Source of the DNA: an uncultured Clostridia bacterium
Lineage (GTDB): Bacteria; Bacillota; Clostridia; TANB77; UBA1234
Reading direction: 5' to 3'
DNA length: 64,000 nt
NCBI GenBank assembly: GCA_934149405.1
Contig: CAKPEV010000001.1
Span: forward strand, 235,050 to 299,049
Shown here: piece by piece, positions 62,882 through 64,000 of the stretch
Position numbering within the stretch: the stretch's first letter is position 1
Layout of the letters: each line of letters opens with the position of its first letter
Notes under the pieces: generated by a model
The model's database searches: none
Told to the model about the DNA's origin: nothing
What the model saw: only the letters and a program-made list of their open reading frames with translations
Translations under genes and position numbers: made by a program

Positions 62882-63365
62882 GTATTATCATGGTGGTGAT
62901 TCAGCTTTGAATATCGAGAACTTAACAACAAATTTTTCAGAAATACCATTTACTGTAAATGATTGGGGCACATATAGAAAAAATGGTTTTTTGCCAAACA
63001 TAACATTGACTGAAATATTTTCCAATAAATATACCAATGTAAATGATGGAAAGCCTCAAGTAAGGTCTATGAATGCAGATGATATACTAAAAGTAATTGC
63101 TAAAGCAAACAATAATATGAACAATGTATCTAGAGACGAAATAATTAAAAAAGTATATAACAAGCTATTTTATATTGGAGGAGACTATTTCTTAGCAACA
63201 GCATACACTTCTAGTGCATACGATTTATGGAGAATAGATTCAAGGGGGGATCCTGGAAATGCAACACCAACAAGCTGTTTGGGAATTAGACCTGTTGTTT
63301 CACTAAACAATACGGTTAGAGCCAATACAGTAGACATGATTGAGGCATGGAATATTGAAATATGA
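62862..63365 (+). CDS. C-terminal domain cassette 5 (intact frame)
   Basis: The only plus-strand cassette with one frame from head to tail: SAGVPLTYYHGGDSALNIEN, PQVRSMNADDILKVIAKANN, FYIGGDYFLATAYTSSAYDL, WRIDSRGDPG, then CLGIRPVVSLNNTVRANT and GAWNIEI-type ending EAWNIEI with TGA. The frame is open upstream through the spacer to ATG 62721, which has no ribosome binding site. About 167 aa. The central loop is the most different part from the other cassettes, as expected for a binding surface. It would become the C-terminus of whatever gene is joined at its head. Confidence 0.75.
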   Translation, partial: SAGVPLTYYHGGDSALNIENLTTNFSEIPFTVNDWGTYRKNGFLPNITLTEIFSNKYTNVNDGKPQVRSMNADDILKVIAKANNNMNNVSRDEIIKKVYNKLFYIGGDYFLATAYTSSAYDLWRIDSRGDPGNATPTSCLGIRPVVSLNNTVRANTVDMIEAWNIEI

Positions 63366-63370
63366 CAAAT

Positions 63371-63408
63371 AAAAGCTGTAATCGCTTAAATTAAACGATT
63401 ACAGCTTT
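63371..63408. terminator. Shared central terminator of cassette pair 5/6
   Basis: AAAAGCTGTAATCG pairs with CGATTACAGCTTT, with T-runs outside on both strands. Confidence 0.86.
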
Positions 63409-63416
63409 ATTTTTTA

Positions 63417-63905
63417 CTAAATCGCTATATTCCATGCTCCAATTAAGTCAATGCTAGTAGCTCTGGCTTCAGATTTAAGAGAAACAACTGGGCGAATTCC
63501 TCCTTCTCCTGTACCCGGATTAGATACACTGCCGTTCTCTATACGCCATAAAACTGTTGGAGTGTATGCTGAGGCAATCCAGTATCCAGCCCCATTTGAA
63601 AATAGATTATTATATTTTATGTTGTCCAAATTCATTGAGTTTCCATATATCATTTCTGTTAATCCTGTTATCAAATAGATATCTTCTGCTTTTAATGCTC
63701 TTATTTGAAGTTTTTCTCCAACTAAATTTGTATATTCATTTTTAAAAATGTATTCCAATGTCACATACTGCAAAAAACCATTTTTTCTGTATGTATAACT
63801 TGTATTTAGTGCAAATGGCGTTTTAAGAAATTTTGTCGTTAAATTTTCTATGCTTATACTTGAATCATGATATGGATGATTATACGTCAGCGGTACTCCT
63901 GCACT
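63417..63905 (-). CDS. C-terminal domain cassette 6 (intact frame)
   Basis: From S6 the minus frame reads SAGVPLTYNHPYHDSSISIE, then FALNTSYTYRKNGFLQYVTL, LQIRALKAEDIYLITGLTEM, GAGYWIASAYTPTVLWRIEN and EGGIRPVVSLKSEARATS to GAWNIAI, one frame throughout, about 162 aa. A TGA stands three codons upstream of the site and no start codon with binding site is present, so it is not an independent gene. It is the most diverged cassette and lies last before the window edge. Confidence 0.75.
   Translation of the reverse strand, partial: SAGVPLTYNHPYHDSSISIENLTTKFLKTPFALNTSYTYRKNGFLQYVTLEYIFKNEYTNLVGEKLQIRALKAEDIYLITGLTEMIYGNSMNLDNIKYNNLFSNGAGYWIASAYTPTVLWRIENGSVSNPGTGEGGIRPVVSLKSEARATSIDLIGAWNIAI
63886..63905 (-). 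repeat. Cassette head site S6
   Basis: Minus-strand AGTGCAGGAGTACCGCTGAC, identical to S1, closing segment 3 (1044 bases with S5). Beyond it lie 69 bases, the pyrimidine motif at 63975-63988 and the window edge. Confidence 0.88.
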
Positions 63906-64000
63906 AAAGTTTCAGAAGATTTTTATTGCTTTAAAAATGTGAAACACGTAGTACATTTATAAAATATTTTTTTCGAGAGAAAAACACATAATAGTGCAAG

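Larger units (their letters stand above)
62554..62891. repeat. Inter-segment direct repeat, copy 2
   Basis: Second copy of the 338-base repeat, holding the heads of cassettes 4 and 5 and an identical 216-bp spacer. Recombination between the two copies would delete or duplicate one 1252-bp unit. Confidence 0.88.

Noticed and set aside
60363..63905. CRISPR array or integron.
   Set aside because: Repeats are coding, far apart and inverted, so not CRISPR. Integron cassettes normally point one way and carry attC sites at their ends, which I do not see.
1..64000. Possible reassignment of TGA to a sense codon, because almost no main gene uses TGA as stop.
   Set aside because: Very long genes run without internal TGA and use TGG for tryptophan, so TGA is avoided rather than read as an amino acid. 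Low-GC genomes favour TAA anyway.

Overview
The window comes from an AT-rich, endospore-forming Firmicute, most likely an uncultured gut-type Clostridia lineage. Evidence: a YpeB-like spore germination protein at the left edge, a Gram-positive glycolipid synthase, CsaB, plsX-acpP-rnc, split transketolase, ftsEX, and strong AGGAGG ribosome binding sites in low-GC sequence. Of 34 intact or near-intact genes, 33 stop with TAA or TAG. No species name can be supported from the sequence alone.

Layout. (1) 1-3.4 kb: partial ypeB-like gene, a diacylglycerol glucosyltransferase and an unrecognised gene. (2) 3.4-21.2 kb, minus strand: an operon for a type IV secretion-like machine. In transcription order it holds a PrgI/VirB3-like protein, a VirB4-associated membrane protein, a VirB4 ATPase and five tandem TrbL/VirB6-like proteins (about 428, 647, 1092, 1305 and 1168 aa). 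(3) 21.3-25.6 kb and 31.0-31.4 kb: six small VirB2/TrbC-like pilin candidates, one fused to a roughly 300-aa surface region, interrupted by four tRNA genes. No relaxase, coupling protein, integrase or partition gene is visible, so this looks like a resident secretion or surface apparatus rather than an obvious conjugative element. (4) 25.6-44.9 kb: mostly housekeeping genes: a GT-C-like membrane protein, an RsmC-like methyltransferase, an EnvC-like M23 hydrolase with FtsX/FtsE, split transketolase, a frameshifted YitT, CsaB, RNase III, ACP, PlsX, a 901-aa polytopic protein, and the str operon (rpsL-rpsG-fusA-tuf). (5) 45.3-59.8 kb: one 4,848-codon gene for a giant repetitive surface protein with Ig-like, FN3-like and nine YDG/MBG-type modules. 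(6) 60.3-64.0 kb: six related coding cassettes in strictly alternating orientation.

The last region is the most striking. Each cassette starts at a conserved 20-bp sequence (AGTGCAGGAGTACCRCTGAC, with one variant base in two copies) and encodes a protein domain of about 160 aa that starts SAGVPLTY and ends GIRPVVSL...GAWNIEI. The cassettes form three tail-to-tail pairs. Each pair shares a central hairpin terminator and is bounded by the 20-bp sequence in inverted orientation. Pairs are separated by identical 216-bp spacers whose two halves mirror each other. None of the cassettes has a convincing start codon with a ribosome binding site. This is the geometry of a shufflon: invertible segments, each with two alternative C-terminal coding ends. 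The recipient gene and recombinase would have to lie beyond the right edge. A reasonable inference is a surface-diversification locus next to a giant adhesin, in a genome that also carries a multi-pilin secretion apparatus.
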